Notes: generated by a model not told the origin, from the letters alone. A stretch of 64,000 nucleotides of DNA from Lytechinus pictus (GCF_037042905.1 NC_087257.1:15350001-15414000), one strand, 5' to 3'; positions 49,001-60,931 are shown, numbered from the stretch's first letter. Made by a program: numbers and translations.

Positions 49001-52000
49001 AAACTTATTTAGAGTTTTACTTTGTTTAATATCATTATTCAAATCATTCCACAGACATTTTATTTATTAGCCAACTGTGTATCCAGAGGCATCAAATCCC
49101 CCATTTTCGGAAAGAGATTTCCTGATTTGGGTCCATTTTCACAAAATGTCCTGCTCTCCAGTTTGAGTTTGAGTTTCTCTCACTCTTTTTGTATTTCCCT
49201 TCCTTTTCTCCTGATCCCGGCAAATAAGAATCTGTATCATTGTATTTTACTTCATTTATTTTTCTTGAAGGCCCTGTCAGACCGTTCCGTGCAAGCCTTA
49301 CGGGTGAGTTGCGGGTAACTATTTTTGCTATCCGCAGGTTGGCCGCATTGATGGTATCACGCACGTAACTCACACGCAGAAGCGCATGCAAGTCTGATTT
49401 GCACGCAGAAAAGTTTTGAACATGCTCAAAACATTTTTGCGGGTGAGTTGCGGGCAATCGCCCACAAGGCTTGCATGGAACATTGTGACAAGGCCTTAAG
49501 GCTTAAATAGAGAACTGATGTAACCTTAAAGTGGACTCTAGCTACGAGGAATTTTGTGTGTTTTGTTATGATGTGGTCTATGTTTTCACTCGGTGAAATT
49601 GATAACAGTGAACTCTTCAAATCGTCTCTCAAAACTCACTTATTTCAGCAGATGTGTAGTAATCAGCTTAATTGGATGATCCTGCGCGTATGAATGCTTT
49701 TTAACAGAAATATGGCACAAGACAAATGCTGTGGATCATCATCAACGTCTATGTGCACATTGAGCCAGTCTCCCATTTGCTAGGGGGCCTCAGTGGGAGA
49801 ATCTCCGATGGACTGTTGGGAGTCTGGACTAATCAAGCATTTTACAATTTAAATTATATTACCCAGCAATAGAAAAAAAAAAGATGAGAGAGGAAGCCAA
49901 CTCAAACTTGCCCCCCTCCCTAACCTGCCCCACTGGTCAACTGATAACGGTAATCACTCACTCACCTTTGAGGCCAGGTTTTTAACTAGTTCTATCATGG
50001 AGTTCTTGAAGACTGTACCAGCGGTGGGCGGTCGCTTCGTTACCTACACAAAACAATGAATATAACACCTTTCAACATGATATGAAGTATGGAGATGTAT
50101 TGGGGAGTACAAAGAAAATGAGGGAGAGAGGGAAATATATTGAGATTGAAAAAAGATGTGATGAGATAAGGAAAGAAAATAATTGGAAGAGAAGGGAAGG
50201 GAAGGAAAGGGAAGAGGCTAGAAAAGAAGAAAGTTTGGTTGTTACACAACATTCATAACAGACCAACTGCCTGCTAGTAATTGTCACTTGCTCCGTCTAA
50301 GTTTATTTTATTAGACCATCACATGGTGTGCATGGATAAAGTAGTACAAATATCAAAATTTACAGGCGATTCCAAGCTATTGAGAGTCTCCCTGTAGGAA
50401 TAAAAAAAAATCAATTCCAAATTGGAGTAATAAACTCAAACCAATCTTGCATATTCTGTAATGTAAACTTGATTTGGACTTTAGTCATGAAGCACAAAGC
50501 TTACATTAATGCAGACTTTTGATTAGTATTTTTTTATGTAATCCTAATGGTACTGTAAGCCTATGTGTATATTATTTTGTAAACCCGATGTGAAAGGAAT
50601 TTCCTACAAAGGACCATAAATATATTCAATTCAGTTCAATTTAATTCAAGTCACATTATTCTGGACCTCAAATACGATAACTTTACTTTATCTAACTTTC
50701 CTACCTAATGCAGAATGCAATTTGTTATAAAACTGGGTGGTAGTCATGTCACAGAGTGTGGTGGGATTGAGATTTGTTTTGCATTCTATTCAAATTATTT
50801 CACATTTAAAATGAGTATGATTATCTTGTATGAAGTATTGAGGATTAATCAAACTTACTGCAGTGACTTTCTGCTGACCTTCAGGCCACATTGATGAGAT
50901 TGTTGCGTTCTGACTGGAGAAGAGAAGACGTTTGAAATCCTGGAAGAGGGTGTCCTTGTTCTTGTCCATGAAACCAGTCACATCATATCTGCACAGGGTG
51001 AGAAAGACAATACAAGGCCCAGTTTACACAAAATAAAAGATACACGTTACTTTCACGGGACTGAGGGTAAATTGCCACTTGGTCTACCACCACTCGGCCC
51101 ATGTCCCGTTTTGACTCATTCAAGATGGTCTAATCCTAGTGCTTCTACAACAAACTAATCCGACTTAGTCTTAAATCTTATTGCCCTCCCCTGCACACAT
51201 TCACGATGCACCCACCTCTGACACTTTCAAGAAGAGACTGAACATGCATCTCTTTCAGACACAGCAGCGATAGCTATGCTTATAATTTGTCTTCTTTTGT
51301 CATTCTGTAGACAATTTGTTTGTTTATGTGTTATGTGTTTCTATTTAAATGAATAATTGTAAATAATGCAATATTTTATAATGTATTGGTACTTATTTTC
51401 ATGTAATTTTATATTTCATTTTGTATAATAGCACTTTGAAACGTTTGTCTAATTTCCATTTTGGGCTGTACTGATTTTGTCGAAAATCCACTGGGTCTAA
51501 ACGCCACTTTGAAACTTTTATAATTAAATGGACTGCTCAAATTCTTATCAAAGTGTGAAAAATGAAATTTGACGATCTGTGCATTTAGATTAAAAGACAG
51601 TTCACCTACGTGAGTACTAGACCATGCAAGGGATAGACCAAACGGTAATTGGTATTAGAGGTGTTGTAGCTCAGTGGATAAGTCTCAGGACTTTGAATCA
51701 CAAAGTCCGGGGTTCAAATCCCACCGCAGCACTCGCATCCTTTGGCAAGGCGTTTATCTACATTTGCCACTCTTCACCCAGGTGTTGTAAATGGGTACCC
51801 GGTAGGAAGGAATTCCTTGAATGCTCGAGCGTTCGATCAGGATAGCAGTGCCAAAGCCGGGGTAATAGTATGCAGCGCTTAGAAACGTTTGTATTAAGCG
51901 CTATATAAAGGTTGCATATTATCATTATTATTAGACTACAGTACCTAACAAGTAGGACAATCAGCTTGAAGAACAAGAGAATATGAACAGACTTACGTGA

Positions 52001-55000
52001 CATCACCAGCATAGTGCTTGATCATGAAGTTCTTCCCGTGTTCAAGGCTCTTCTCTCCTGGCTGGAGAGCTCTACTTGTGAAGTGAGGATGGGAGGAGAG
52101 TTTCTTGTTCATAGCATCCAAAAAGATCTAACAAGGAAGAACAAATATGATAAGGAAAAGAGAGAAATACTGTACATGTACATGAGTAATCTGTACACAC
52201 GACGATGCCAGCGGGGGGAAGGGGGGAAAGAGAGAACTACGCTCCTATGATTTTTCAACTAGTAAAAAGAGGGGACGAATGGGGAGGGGGGAAAAGTGAA
52301 AAAAACAGAAAATGGGAGGATAAAACGAGTGGGAAAAGGGGGAGAAAAAGGAGTGAGAAAAGAAGAAAAAGGGAAAAAAAGAGGAAACAAGGACAAAAAG
52401 GAAGGAAGAAAGAAGAGTAGTAAAGCAGAAGCCTAGTTGCATAACTCTTTACTACCCCTATTATGCAACTAAAACAATGATGTTAGGTGTTCTTATCCCC
52501 TTCCCATAAAAAAACCCTGGTTCCACCCCAGACTGCATATATACAACACTGAATCTTAATCAGCATAAAAGTAAAGAAAAAATCTTCAAAATCCTGATGG
52601 TTTCTTAATGGACAGGACACATAAACTTTAACTGCACACAACCATGGAAACTCACGGCATCGGTGATCTTCCCAACGTTCAAGCAGGCCTCGTCGAGGAT
52701 CGCAATGACCCCCTTGTGTTGCTCCTCCACCAGGTCACAGATGATGCAGTTGTTGAAGTACTCCACCTTGGTCCACTCGATGCCTTCCCGTTGGTACTCC
52801 TCCTGCTCCTGTTTGAGGACGAGCTCTATGAAGAGCTGCTGGAGCTTCTCATTGCAGTAGTTGATGCAGAACTGCTCAAAGCTACACGGACGGACAGAAA
52901 GAAGCACAAAAATAATGACTGCAATCTTAATGTCATGGGCGATTCCTATTACATACGCCTAACCATCTACGGTCTGAATTCACAAATGAGATAAAAATAC
53001 ATGTAGGAAGGGGGGGATAAGTCCAAGGAATTTATGCAGATTTTGTGTACACAATTGTGCTGAATTCAGTACATAAACTGAGAAAAGTTTAATAAATGCA
53101 CGCTTTTGGTTCAATTGCAAGACAGTGCTGGTAATGCTGGCAGCTTTACCTTTATAGGCATACTTTGCCACATAACCTCAATCCCTCAATCACTTTACTA
53201 ATTTGTCTTGTCTTGTTGCCCCCCCCCCCTCCCCGAAATTAATGTTTACCTGAACCTGACTTCTGAAATTATCTTCATTCCGAACACATGATAAACACAA
53301 CTTGGATCTCCTACCGTTTGAAAATGAAATGAAAAAAAATAAAATAAAGAGATTATCCAGAAAAGTCTTAATGATGTCAAGTGTCTAACCTGTTGTCATC
53401 AAATATCTCAAAGCCGTAGATATCCAGCACACCGATGACTGTCTCCTTGCCATGATCCTTCACTGTTCCTCTGACCTGGATGGCATTGTTCACCTTACCC
53501 ACGATCCATGTGAAGAGGCGTTCATATATTGCCTGGAAAAATAATAGTAATAATAAATAAACTTTTTTTGTGGATGGTTGTGCAAATAAGCTGTTCATGG
53601 TAACTTTACTATTCGATGGTAACTGAATAGCCAATCAAAATAAAGAATTCCGGAGAAGTAATCACCAGATGGTAAATGTTTTACCACTATTTACATTATG
53701 ATGATGATATAGGCGGGGGCGGAGTGACGTCACATTCGCTTAACGATGACAGCACTGACCTTACTGCAATGATAACAAAGTATAAGAAACACAATGAAAT
53801 AATGTCAGAAACAGCACTGAAAATTTCAGAAAGATTTATAACTTCCAGATAACGAAATGGGTAAACTCCATTACATGTATCACGATGTTCAGCACAAAGT
53901 ATGAATGCGCTGTTTGTGTATTATTCATAGTAGGCATACCAAAACAAAGCGCTGCTGTACGTGTCGCTAAGTGCATTGTTTTCGTCGGCCGGTCAGTTGC
54001 TAGGGCTCGAGATTGAAACATGCCTAGATGTTTGCCCCCGCCTATTACCCGGTAGACAATCTAACAACTGCCGGTAGGCCAATCTCCAAAATAACACCAT
54101 CAATAATAGGAAATGACCAATCATCCAAGAAGAAAAAATAAATCCTTTGATGTTTACCTTGGCAAAAGCATCCCTTCCGTGGTAGGCCTGATCCTTGGTG
54201 TGACCTTTGTGCACGACCTCATTTGACCCTGCAGCAACGACCCGGAAGCATAACGCAGTGGTGAGGTCATCTTTGCTGACCTTGAGCAGGGTCGCGAGCG
54301 TCTTGATGGCGTCTTTGTTTTGGACCTTGGAACCTTCATCTTTGTCGGGCTCGAACTGGACCTCACCCTATTCAATAAAATACAGAACACTAATTGCCTA
54401 TATTCATAAAGGAATGAGTATTAAAATAATTATGCCACTACAAATTTCTAAATTTAATATTCAAATCTATAATTAAAAAAATATCATATATGGATAAAAC
54501 ATGACCAAAAACGATAACACAATTTGATTTCAGAAAGTTGTCAAATTTTTTTAACAGTGATTTTGCTGTTTTCATTATGTTGCCAATTTAGTGAGGGTTG
54601 TGATTTTCCTTTCATCTCTTTTTAAAATAAAAATCATGGTGCGATTGTTAGCATTCAGGATAAGAAAAGTAAAAGCATCTAAAAAAAAATATGGTATCTC
54701 TGATGAATAAATTTACTACACTAACTAACCAGATGCATAATGGCTGCCACCATTGTCCAGACAGTCTTTTGCTCTTCGGGGGTGAAGCTAAGATCCCTCA
54801 TTGCTTCTTGAGCCGCCTTGTAGTCCCTCCTATCATGTCCTGCTTGTGAACCCTAAGATGAAAGAATTGATTAATTTATTCATATTAATTATATTCATTT
54901 TTACAATATATTGCATTAATCCGTCATTTTGATTCATCCATTTTATAATAGACATTTTTTTTTCAAGCAATCCGTTTATGATGACAACCCTTCTCTTGCC

Positions 55001-58000
55001 TTTTGTGAATGTTATGATAATTTGGCAAGAAATCATTTTGGTTTGGAATTTTATTTTATGTACATGTACATTTAATCTATGATATCTATAAAAAAACAAT
55101 CCCAATTTTTGTTTGTTTTGGTATGAACAAAAATATTATATAAATGCAGGAGAAAATAATGAAATAGAATAAAACAAACATTCCAGCAACATTCAAAGGT
55201 ACATGTATAATACATTAAAACATTTTATAATACACAGTAAAATTGTTTAGGGACCCTGAAGTAGCATGAACTTGTAGAGCTAGGGTTCCCGACATGTATT
55301 CTAGATAAATTTTATTACTAGTATGAGACTTTGATTACAATGGCACAATAATAATACCAACAGCAGGTATCAGATGAGCACTGGCAGATTTCAACTTTAT
55401 CCACTTATTATTTTGCACTTTTTCAAATGAAAATTTAGTTCATAAACAGTTCATCTATCAAGACTACTGAATAATGATGATAATAAAAATAGTAAGTTTT
55501 TACAGTACATGTAGCTTTTATATAGCACATAACACATATGATATGATATGCACATTTATGCGAGGTGCATATCAGAAAAAATGAGTACATATCTATAGCC
55601 TTGCTAAAAATATTTAGACAAATGGTACATGTAAATAGGCTAAATGGAAATTAAAACATATGGTGGGAGGTAACCTTAGGTAGTTGTGGACAAGAGTAGA
55701 CAAAGCTGGTGCAGAAATTTACTTTTGATTCTACCTACAGACTATTGGGCTAGTATTAAAGAAAATAGCAATGTTTAACATATGTTTGGAAAGAAAGGTC
55801 ACTCCTACATGTATTCCTATAAAGCCTTTTTAAACTGAACTTTTTAGAGTGTAAACTCTTTCGTTGCACAGATCAATTCAAATGTTATACGAAAAGAGAA
55901 GCACTAAAAGCAATGAGAAACACTGACAAGTCATGACACATAAATAAAATGAACCCTCTGGAAATGGTTACAGTGCAATGAAAGAGGAAGACAAAATGGC
56001 AGCAACTATATTGCTATCTAAAGAAGATTTCATAAATAAGCCAATGAAATCGATTCAATTACAATCTACACTTTCTTCTGCGGGTGTTTGATGGATGGAG
56101 CTGTGATATACATGAACGAATGACTTTGTGATTAAGTTTATCATTGAATTTAGGAATGATTTTATCAATGACTTTAAGATTGACTCTATGATTGAATCTA
56201 CAATTGACTTTATAATTGCAAATGACTATGCTTTGCAAATGACTCCAATAAGCAGGACCTTATGAGTGACTTTGTGACTTGAAAATGGAAAGCCAAAATG
56301 GTTGCTCAATCATAACAGCTTACAACCCCCAAACTACAGCTAGTACAGTAGCAATACAGAAGTACAGTAGTCTACAAATGTAGACCCACATCTGCAGTGT
56401 GTGTATCACAGCTGATTCAAGGAGGTTTCAAGGGCCTAATTACAACTGGCAGGCAAAAGATATTCATTCGAGCCAACCCATAGCTCAATTTTTTAAATTG
56501 ATATTGCTGATTGACAAAAATGAATATGATTGACAATCTAACACTGATTCTAGGGAGGGTACCTACTGAACTTCCTTTTTCCAAATTGGAAAGATATATC
56601 ACAACTTTGGAACTATTTTTTTTACTGGTGGAAGAATTAGGGCCATTTTACTCTCTCAAGTGATGAATTTGATCCTGTCAGGTGTAGTCTTCATAAATGC
56701 CGATTTATTTTTAAAATGAGCCGGTTGAGGTACCCTTTTCTGCTCAGATATGGAATGTCCGACATATATCCTGTCCACTGTACTGGTATTAAACCCTCGA
56801 ATTTCCTCCTATTTTTTATGATTTCTTTTTAAAGTGCCACTTTAACACACGAGTCTAAGGGAAATGAATTAGGCCTGCAATACCAGGAGTCTGCATAGCA
56901 GACTAGGTCTACTGTGGCTGCAAATATTCCTAAATGATGGCCAAGATTTTTTAGTCTTAAAAAGAACAAAGAGCAAAGTGGTAGAAATTGAAAGTCAGAC
57001 ATAAATTTGAAATAAAAAAGTGAAATGTACTAAAAAGCAATTGAATTTTAATATGCATGTTTGAAACTTGTATTTTGCTTCATTTTTGGGATAGATCACT
57101 ATTACAACAATCAAGAAGTACAATTTTAACTTGGACACAGAAAGCAGAAAGACTAATTTTGTTTAAGAATGAATGAATTCAAATTGTAACATACTATAGC
57201 CTCTGGTAGCCCCTTCTGTTGTAATACAACATAATAGAGAAACAAAGAGAGTATTATAGTATAACGTGGTACTTGATGTTAATAATGAGTATCAGACACA
57301 AATACAATATGATTTCATATGACATCATAAATAAAACATAATGGGGAAGGAGACATTGTATGACATTCAATATAGGTTAAGTTTGTGTACAAGATTGGTT
57401 TAGTCAGGGCATTCTTCATATAGGCATTTGCGATGAAGTCAATTTAAAATATTTGAAGGAAGGAGAAAGAAGGATGGAGGGAGAAGGAAAAAGGAATAGA
57501 AAATGGAAGAATTATGAAAAAAGAAAGATGGAAGATGGAAAAATATGGAGGAAGAAGGATAAAAGAAAGATAGAGGAAGATAGGAGGCAGAGGAAAGAGG
57601 GAATAAAGAAGAAGGAAGGATGGAGGAAGAAAGAAGGAGAAAACAAACATGGAAGGCAATGGAGATAGAAGATGCAAGAAGGATGACTAAAGAAGGATGA
57701 AGGAAGACGGATGAAGGAAGAAGAAAGCAAGAGGATATAGTAGAACAGCACAAGAAGAAGAAGATGAATAAATACTGTCTGGAATAACATAATTCAATTA
57801 GATCAATTGGAAAACTAATGAGTTTAGATTACAACTTGGGTGGGTTTCACAAACAGAAATCGTCTGACTAAATGTTATGCTTTATCTAACGCATATTGAT
57901 GATGCAATAACTGCAGGTCCTCTGAGCGTAATCTGATTAATGTGCTATAATGTTTTAAAGTTGGTGGGGTGTTAAACCTCTCATCTCAAAATAAGTTCTT

Positions 58001-58514
58001 GAGGACAACCAACAAAAAGCTCTATTTTAGAATTATGCCATATGTTGCAACAACCTCCCTTTGCCTACAAATACATGTAGTTCTCTGCAGGAATAAAAGA
58101 GGTCTGATCGAAGGCAACATGACTGCCACCAATTCTACAATATTAAAAAAAAGAAGCTTTTTCTAAATGATCCTCACAACATTTAAATTTTGAGAACAGT
58201 TATTGAGATTTTACCAGCCCACAAAATATATACATGTACCACACACAACTCAGAATTTAAGTTCTTTTTTAAATTTTAGTCAGACTTTTGTGAAACATTC
58301 TCCATGTTAATTTATAGAGTTTATGTAGGTTTAGGGTTATGGTCAAAGCATCAAATTGACTCACTGTTGCGCCATTTCCCTGATTGATGTAGAAGAAGGC
58401 TTTAGGATCCCTCTTCAGCTTGAATTCCTTCAGCATCTGTTCTGTGCATCCTACTAGAAGCTGGTAGAAAGAATGAAAGTTCCTCTCTCCTTTCTGCTGG
58501 TGTATAACTCTTGA
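40097..58514 (-). CDS. MYO1D: Unconventional class I myosin, MYO1D-like (5' end missing), 16 exons
   Basis: Exons in order of transcription: 58514-58365, 54852-54730, 54367-54158, 53532-53390, 52881-52656, 52127-51997, 50988-50859, 50043-49966, 48624-48458, 46916-46709, 46232-46009, 45535-45391, 44214-44113, 42783-42667, 42277-42129, 40259-40097. Phases agree at every junction and give 821 aa ending in TGA at 40097-40099. Human MYO1D is 1006 aa, so about 190 N-terminal residues (P-loop, switch I) lie beyond position 64000. The product is a monomeric actin motor with a light-chain-binding neck and a membrane-binding TH1 tail. In flies and vertebrates MYO1D orthologues set left-right asymmetry. 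One donor is GC (46008). MYO1D/G is favoured over other class I types by the [20 protein letters not shown] region and the tail sequence. Confidence 0.93.
40886..41012. mobile_element. Poly-C MITE remnant
   Basis: CAGGGATGGATCAAGGATTT at one end and GTAATCCCCCCCCCTG at the other, with C-runs inside. It resembles the CAG...CTG, G-run MITEs at 35497 and 62366 but is degraded. Confidence 0.4.
41741..42112 (+). mobile_element. CR1/L2-type LINE 3' end fragment
   Basis: An open frame to the TGA at 42002-42004 encodes [13 protein letters not shown]...[18 protein letters not shown]...[11 protein letters not shown], the conserved C-terminus of CR1/L2/Rex reverse transcriptases. The 3' UTR contains GCGCTATACAAAAACTG and ends in an (ATT)n tail at 42090-42112, typical of this group. 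The rest of the element is absent (5' truncation). Confidence 0.75.
42956..43414. mobile_element. TTTCATAAAGCTGTTCGTAA-family hairpin MITE carrying a nested MITE
   Basis: CCTGGTGGGTATTTCATAAA at the left is mirrored by AGCTTTACGAAGCACCCACC at the right. Between them sits the complete element at 43053-43326. It lies in the myosin intron between exons 42667-42783 and 44113-44214. Confidence 0.7.
43053..43326. mobile_element. CCAGGGCCCCGTCTTACAAAG-family MITE, nested copy
   Basis: Left GGGCCCCGTCTCACAAAGAG and right CTCTTTGTAAGACGGGGCAC. Internal TGTATGGAAATCCATCCATA and AGATGTTGACGTTGCTGAC match the copies at 36820 and 48156. About 274 bp. Confidence 0.75.
43531..43662. mobile_element. Hairpin MITE, CCCGTAACACAAAGG family
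   Basis: GGTCCCGTAACACAAAGGTT with AGCGATTAATCGTA at the left is mirrored by TACGATCATTGCTAAGCTTT and GTGTTATGGGCTCC at the right. About 130 bp, no ORF. Confidence 0.65.
44575..45313. mobile_element. TIR element with poly-G and TTGAATCAA ends
   Basis: The left TGGCCGGGG...GGGGTTGAATCAACCCC and the right GGGGTTGAATCAACCCC...CCCCGGCCA are inverted copies. The terminal block is itself a small palindrome (GGGGTTGAATCAACCCC). The GC-rich subterminal region (GCGCCACTCGCAGAG, GCCCGGGTACGCGG) contrasts with the AT-rich centre. A fragment of the same family is at 7230-7321. Intron of the myosin gene; no ORF. Confidence 0.7.
46009..46232 (-). other. MYO1D: MYO1D-like neck exon with two IQ-like motifs
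   Basis: With the end of the preceding exon it reads [18 protein letters not shown], a good IQ motif, then [20 protein letters not shown], a second, weaker one. These bind calmodulin-type light chains. The donor after this exon is GGAG|GCAAGT, a GC-AG intron; joining it to the next exon restores SHRRWIAAQ, which aligns with the human NRWRASQ segment. No GT donor nearby keeps the frame. Confidence 0.88.
47506..47766. repeat. Fold-back repeat, TTGGTCTA/TAGACCA family
   Basis: CCAATTGCCAACTCGTCTAC...TTGGTCT motifs at the left are mirrored by TAGACCATGTGG...GTAGACGAATTGGCAATAC at the right. Related to 19296-19782 and 51066-51656. Confidence 0.5.
48156..48408. mobile_element. CCAGGGCCC...TTACAAAG MITE, copy without nested insert
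   Basis: CCAGGGCCCTTACAAAGAGT and the complement of TCCTTGTAAGATAGGGCCC bound 253 bp. It carries GCTTCTCTTTGTTTTCAAAG at about 48260, the uninterrupted form of the site where the copy at 36820 has its insert. Confidence 0.75.
48649..48960 (-). repeat. AATTC-headed AT-rich dispersed repeat
   Basis: (AATTC)n then AAAATTTATTTCCATCAATC and a long A-rich stretch. The same head occurs at 6410 and, less clearly, at 18813. Probably a LINE or SINE 3' region read backwards; the family was not identified. Confidence 0.35.
49560..49700 (+). mobile_element. LINE reverse transcriptase C-terminus fragment
   Basis: One frame reads [19 protein letters not shown], the motif found at the end of CR1/L2-type reverse transcriptases (SLFKSxLKTHLF). 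Only this tail is present, so it is a 5'-truncated or decayed copy in a myosin intron. Confidence 0.5.
51066..51656. repeat. Fold-back repeat, TTGGTCTA family, with LINE tail inside
   Basis: AAATTGCCACTTGGTCTACC at the left; ACTAGACCATGC...GGATAGACCAAACGGTAATT at the right. The right end of the 19296-19782 repeat is nearly the same (TAGACCTAGTGGCAATTT, inverted). Confidence 0.5.
51186..51460 (+). mobile_element. LINE 3' end fragment (RT tail plus 3' UTR)
   Basis: [17 protein letters not shown] is a recognisable reverse transcriptase C-terminal tail, followed by a stop and an AT-rich 3' region. It lies within the fold-back repeat. Confidence 0.5.
51659..51932 (+). mobile_element. tRNA-derived SINE, copy B, full length
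   Basis: The head GTGTTGTAGCTCAGTGGATA contains the A-box, and GGGGTTCAAATCCCACCGC the B-box. The acceptor-like ends GTGTTG and CAGCAC can pair, and an ACTTT/AAAGT stem surrounds a 7-base loop, but position 33 is not U and the body continues, so this is a SINE and not a tRNA gene. The body has CACCCAGGTG, AAATGGGTACCCGGTAGGA and GGAATTCCTTGAATG; the 3' end GCGCTATATAAAGG runs into an (ATT)n tail. Confidence 0.8.
52200..52430 (+). repeat. Purine tract in a myosin intron
   Basis: Nearly all A and G (GGGGAAGGGGGGAAAG, AAGAAAAAGGGAAAAAAAGA) for about 220 bp. The reverse strand's open frames are low-complexity artefacts. The region sits in the intron between exons 51997-52127 and 52656-52881. Confidence 0.8.
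53709..54045. mobile_element. MITE with 12-bp TIR ATAGGCGGGGGC
   Basis: ATAGGCGGGGGC at 53709-53720 and its exact complement at 54034-54045 bound 337 bp with an otherwise GC-mixed interior (TGACGTCAC near 53732, CGTCGGCCGG near 53983). No ORF is supported and no clear target duplication is visible. Myosin intron. Confidence 0.6.
54853..58364. other. 3.5 kb myosin intron, mostly unremarkable
   Basis: No exon was found that is needed to join 58365 to 54852; the protein reads straight through. Apart from the purine tract at 57440-57770 only AT-rich sequence was recognised. Confidence 0.5.
57440..57770 (+). repeat. Purine tract, GGAAGAAAGA units, about 320 bp
   Basis: AAGGAAGGA, GGAGGAAGAAGG and AAGATAGAGG units with very few pyrimidines. 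The long open frames on the opposite strand are Phe/Ser/Leu low-complexity artefacts. Confidence 0.85.
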
Positions 58515-58734
58515 CTGGAGAGAGAGAAGGATAGAAAGGGAGACAGGGAAAGAGACAGAGTAAAAGAAAGAGAAGTAGCAGGAAGAGAGAGAGACGGAGG
58601 TAAGGATGTACATGTAGAGGGGTAGTGAGAGAGAGAAAAAAAATTCAGAGGCAATTATTGTGAGGAGCATTGACATTTATATGATATGTGCATAATATTG
58701 GATTTATGCACGTATCCACCTTGTTAGGAGCTCA

Positions 58735-58962
58735 AGGGGCTCGTACATGTATTACCCTGGCTAAGCTAGTCTACCTCTTCTGGTGCTCACAGCTTTTTGA
58801 GGAATTACTTCCTGCTGGTACCCATTTACCTAACCTGGGTTGATAGCAGGAAAATGTGGGTAAATTTCTTGCTGAAGGAAAACACACCATGGCTGGGAAT
58901 CGAACCCACGTCCCACAGATTGAAAGACAAAAGTCGTAACCACTAGACCATGACGCTCACAC
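58735..58962 (-). mobile_element. tRNA-derived SINE, copy C
   Basis: On the minus strand: GTGAGCGTCATGGTCTAGTG then GTTACGACT (A-box region) and GTGGGTTCGATTCCCAGCCA (B-box). The body has AACCCAGG...GTAAATGGGTACCAGCAGGA and AGTAATTCCT. The head resembles a different tRNA from that of copy B, while the body core is the same. Confidence 0.75.
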
Positions 58963-59060
58963 ATTTTAACATATAATTCATACAGCAGAAACAATAGGCT
59001 GGGGCTGTTTACATTTAAGTCCCTGGAAAATTCATACCCTTTCCTCTCAATGGTTCATAA

Positions 59061-59232
59061 TAGGAGTAAAGATTAAACAGGTGCAGGGGGGGGGGCAGAA
59101 TACCCCTCCCTGTATTTTCCATATATCATATTCTATACAAAAAGGAGTAAAGATTAAACATGTACGGGGGGCAGGATATCCCTCCCTTATGTTCAAATAA
59201 TATCATATTCAATACAAAATGCTCTAAACAAA
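59061..59232. repeat. Two-copy ~88-bp tandem duplication
   Basis: AGGAGTAAAGATTAAACAGG...GGGGGGCAG...CCCTCCC...ATATCATATTCTATACAAA is followed directly by a second copy starting AGGAGTAAAGATTAAACATG. A GGTGCAGGGGTGGGCAGGA remnant near 59240 suggests a third partial unit. Confidence 0.7.
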
Positions 59233-60931
59233 CAGCTAGGTGCAGGGGTGGGCAGGAACAGACGCAAAACAGTGACTGTTCCCCTGATAATAAAATCATA
59301 ATTAGAAATATACTGGTACTAGTCTCATATGTACACTCACATCCTGTAGATAAAAAAATAATAATAACATGATGAAACTAACACCAGAAGAAGAGAGGGA
59401 GAAATAGAGAGAGAGAGAATAGTTGGAAGATTAACCTAGGACTCATGGCCCTGTTCGTAATATACTGCTGGTTGGGATACATTTAGTGAAGAAAATAAAA
59501 GTTGGAAAGTGACGATCACAGCTATGATATCCCTTTGAAGATATTTCAATTTTTCAATTCAAATTACATTTACATCATTATTTGATATATTTATAATGAA
59601 AAGTTCCATATACTGTACACTTCCTGATTGTGATTTTGTTCAAAAATCTGTTCTGTAATTGCTTCTAAGAAACTAAATAACTAAACTTTAATAAACAGCA
59701 ATTTTGGAATGGAAAGTTTCAATTTTCAATAAACCTTCCTGGTTCTCTCACTTCTTCCTTCTCGGTAATTGTTTTTAATAGATCATGGGCCCATTGCATA
59801 AAACTTGATATAAAAACAAATTCAAAGGTTAAGTTTAAAGGTATTGATATTAATTATTCAATTTGATTGGCCGATTTGTGCATTTGTTATCATACAAGTC
59901 TTTAAACTCTTTATGAAACGGACCCCAAATAAAAATGATACCAACTGTTGCCTACAGGATCCAGGTCTCTTTACAAAGTCTATGGGATACAAAATCCATA
60001 CAGTAATTCAAGGGGTTTCACTATTCAAGGTGTCAGTACATACAACACATTATAAAAAGTTTAACAACCCTCCCTCCAAAAATAATAATTTAATTTTGAA
60101 TAAGCCATTAAACAACAGCTGCATTTGCCAATAACAGAAAAAGGTATGACTAACATCAACAGGTTGGCAAGAATTCTGACAGAGTTTAAGTTTTTATACT
60201 TTTTTTAAACCCTAGATACATGGTTTTCAAAACCATTTCATAAAATATCAACATCTTTCAAAGCACAACAATGAAATGCTATTAAAAAGGGTGCATTTTG
60301 ATTGTAATAACCATGGACAGTAGGTCCGTGTACTAACCAAGGATATTTCCCTTTGCATCGATTGGGTACTACCAAAAATGCTGATACATGTAAATATTAA
60401 GACTTGTTGCTACAAATTTACTTCAGGATCTGTGTCATGTTTGCCTATTAATGCATATTCTAAATGTGCAGTGAATCAATCAAGGTTGAAAAATCATGTG
60501 CATGAAAATGTGTGCATCATTCTGGATACAACCAATTCACATTAAGGAAGTATATTTCGTGGGAAATAAATTTCCTACAATATAGCATGCATGCAGAGCA
60601 AAAGTGTTTCATCCATCCATGTCGAAGTGGAACAGGCAGGAAATTCCCATGGCCTATAAAAACAGCAGTACCTGTATCACTATCAAATTCAAAGACAAAT
60701 CAGTGCGTTTTGTGAAAGGCCGCTCAAACCTGGTACTCGGCAGGTGTATTCAGGCGGCCTCGATCAGCAGAATTTCCGTGAAATTATGAGAACTTGTCCA
60801 GGCTAAAAAATCCTGCTACATTTGCCGCATTCATGGAAGCAGAACCCTTTCGGGGTAAATGCTCGAAGTTATGAGCATGAACACTATGATCTGACGGCAG
60901 GCAAGGTGTGCTATTCAAAATCCCTAGCTCA

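Larger units (their letters stand above)
46709..58514 (-). other. MYO1D: MYO1D-like motor domain exons
   Basis: Ten exons encode motor residues (numbered 1-522 in the visible part). Landmarks: [12 protein letters not shown] (9-20), VAAIMHLGEVQFEP (about 85-98), HKGHTKDQ...GRDAFAK in the TEDS-loop region (about 144-161), switch [22 protein letters not shown] (about 195-214), [13 protein letters not shown] relay helix, [15 protein letters not shown], the actin-binding [26 protein letters not shown] and [15 protein letters not shown] (SH1/SH2-like helix), then the converter, ending in [19 protein letters not shown]. All catalytic landmarks present in the window are intact. Confidence 0.92.

Noticed and set aside
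51659-51733. Possible functional tRNA gene
   Set aside because: A- and B-boxes are present, but the anticodon loop lacks U33 and the sequence continues into a SINE body with an ATT tail.
54207-54476. Plus-strand 89-residue frame
   Set aside because: Antisense shadow of a myosin motor exon.
57439-57790. Overlapping minus-strand frames of 77-104 residues
   Set aside because: Low-complexity translation of another purine tract inside a myosin intron.
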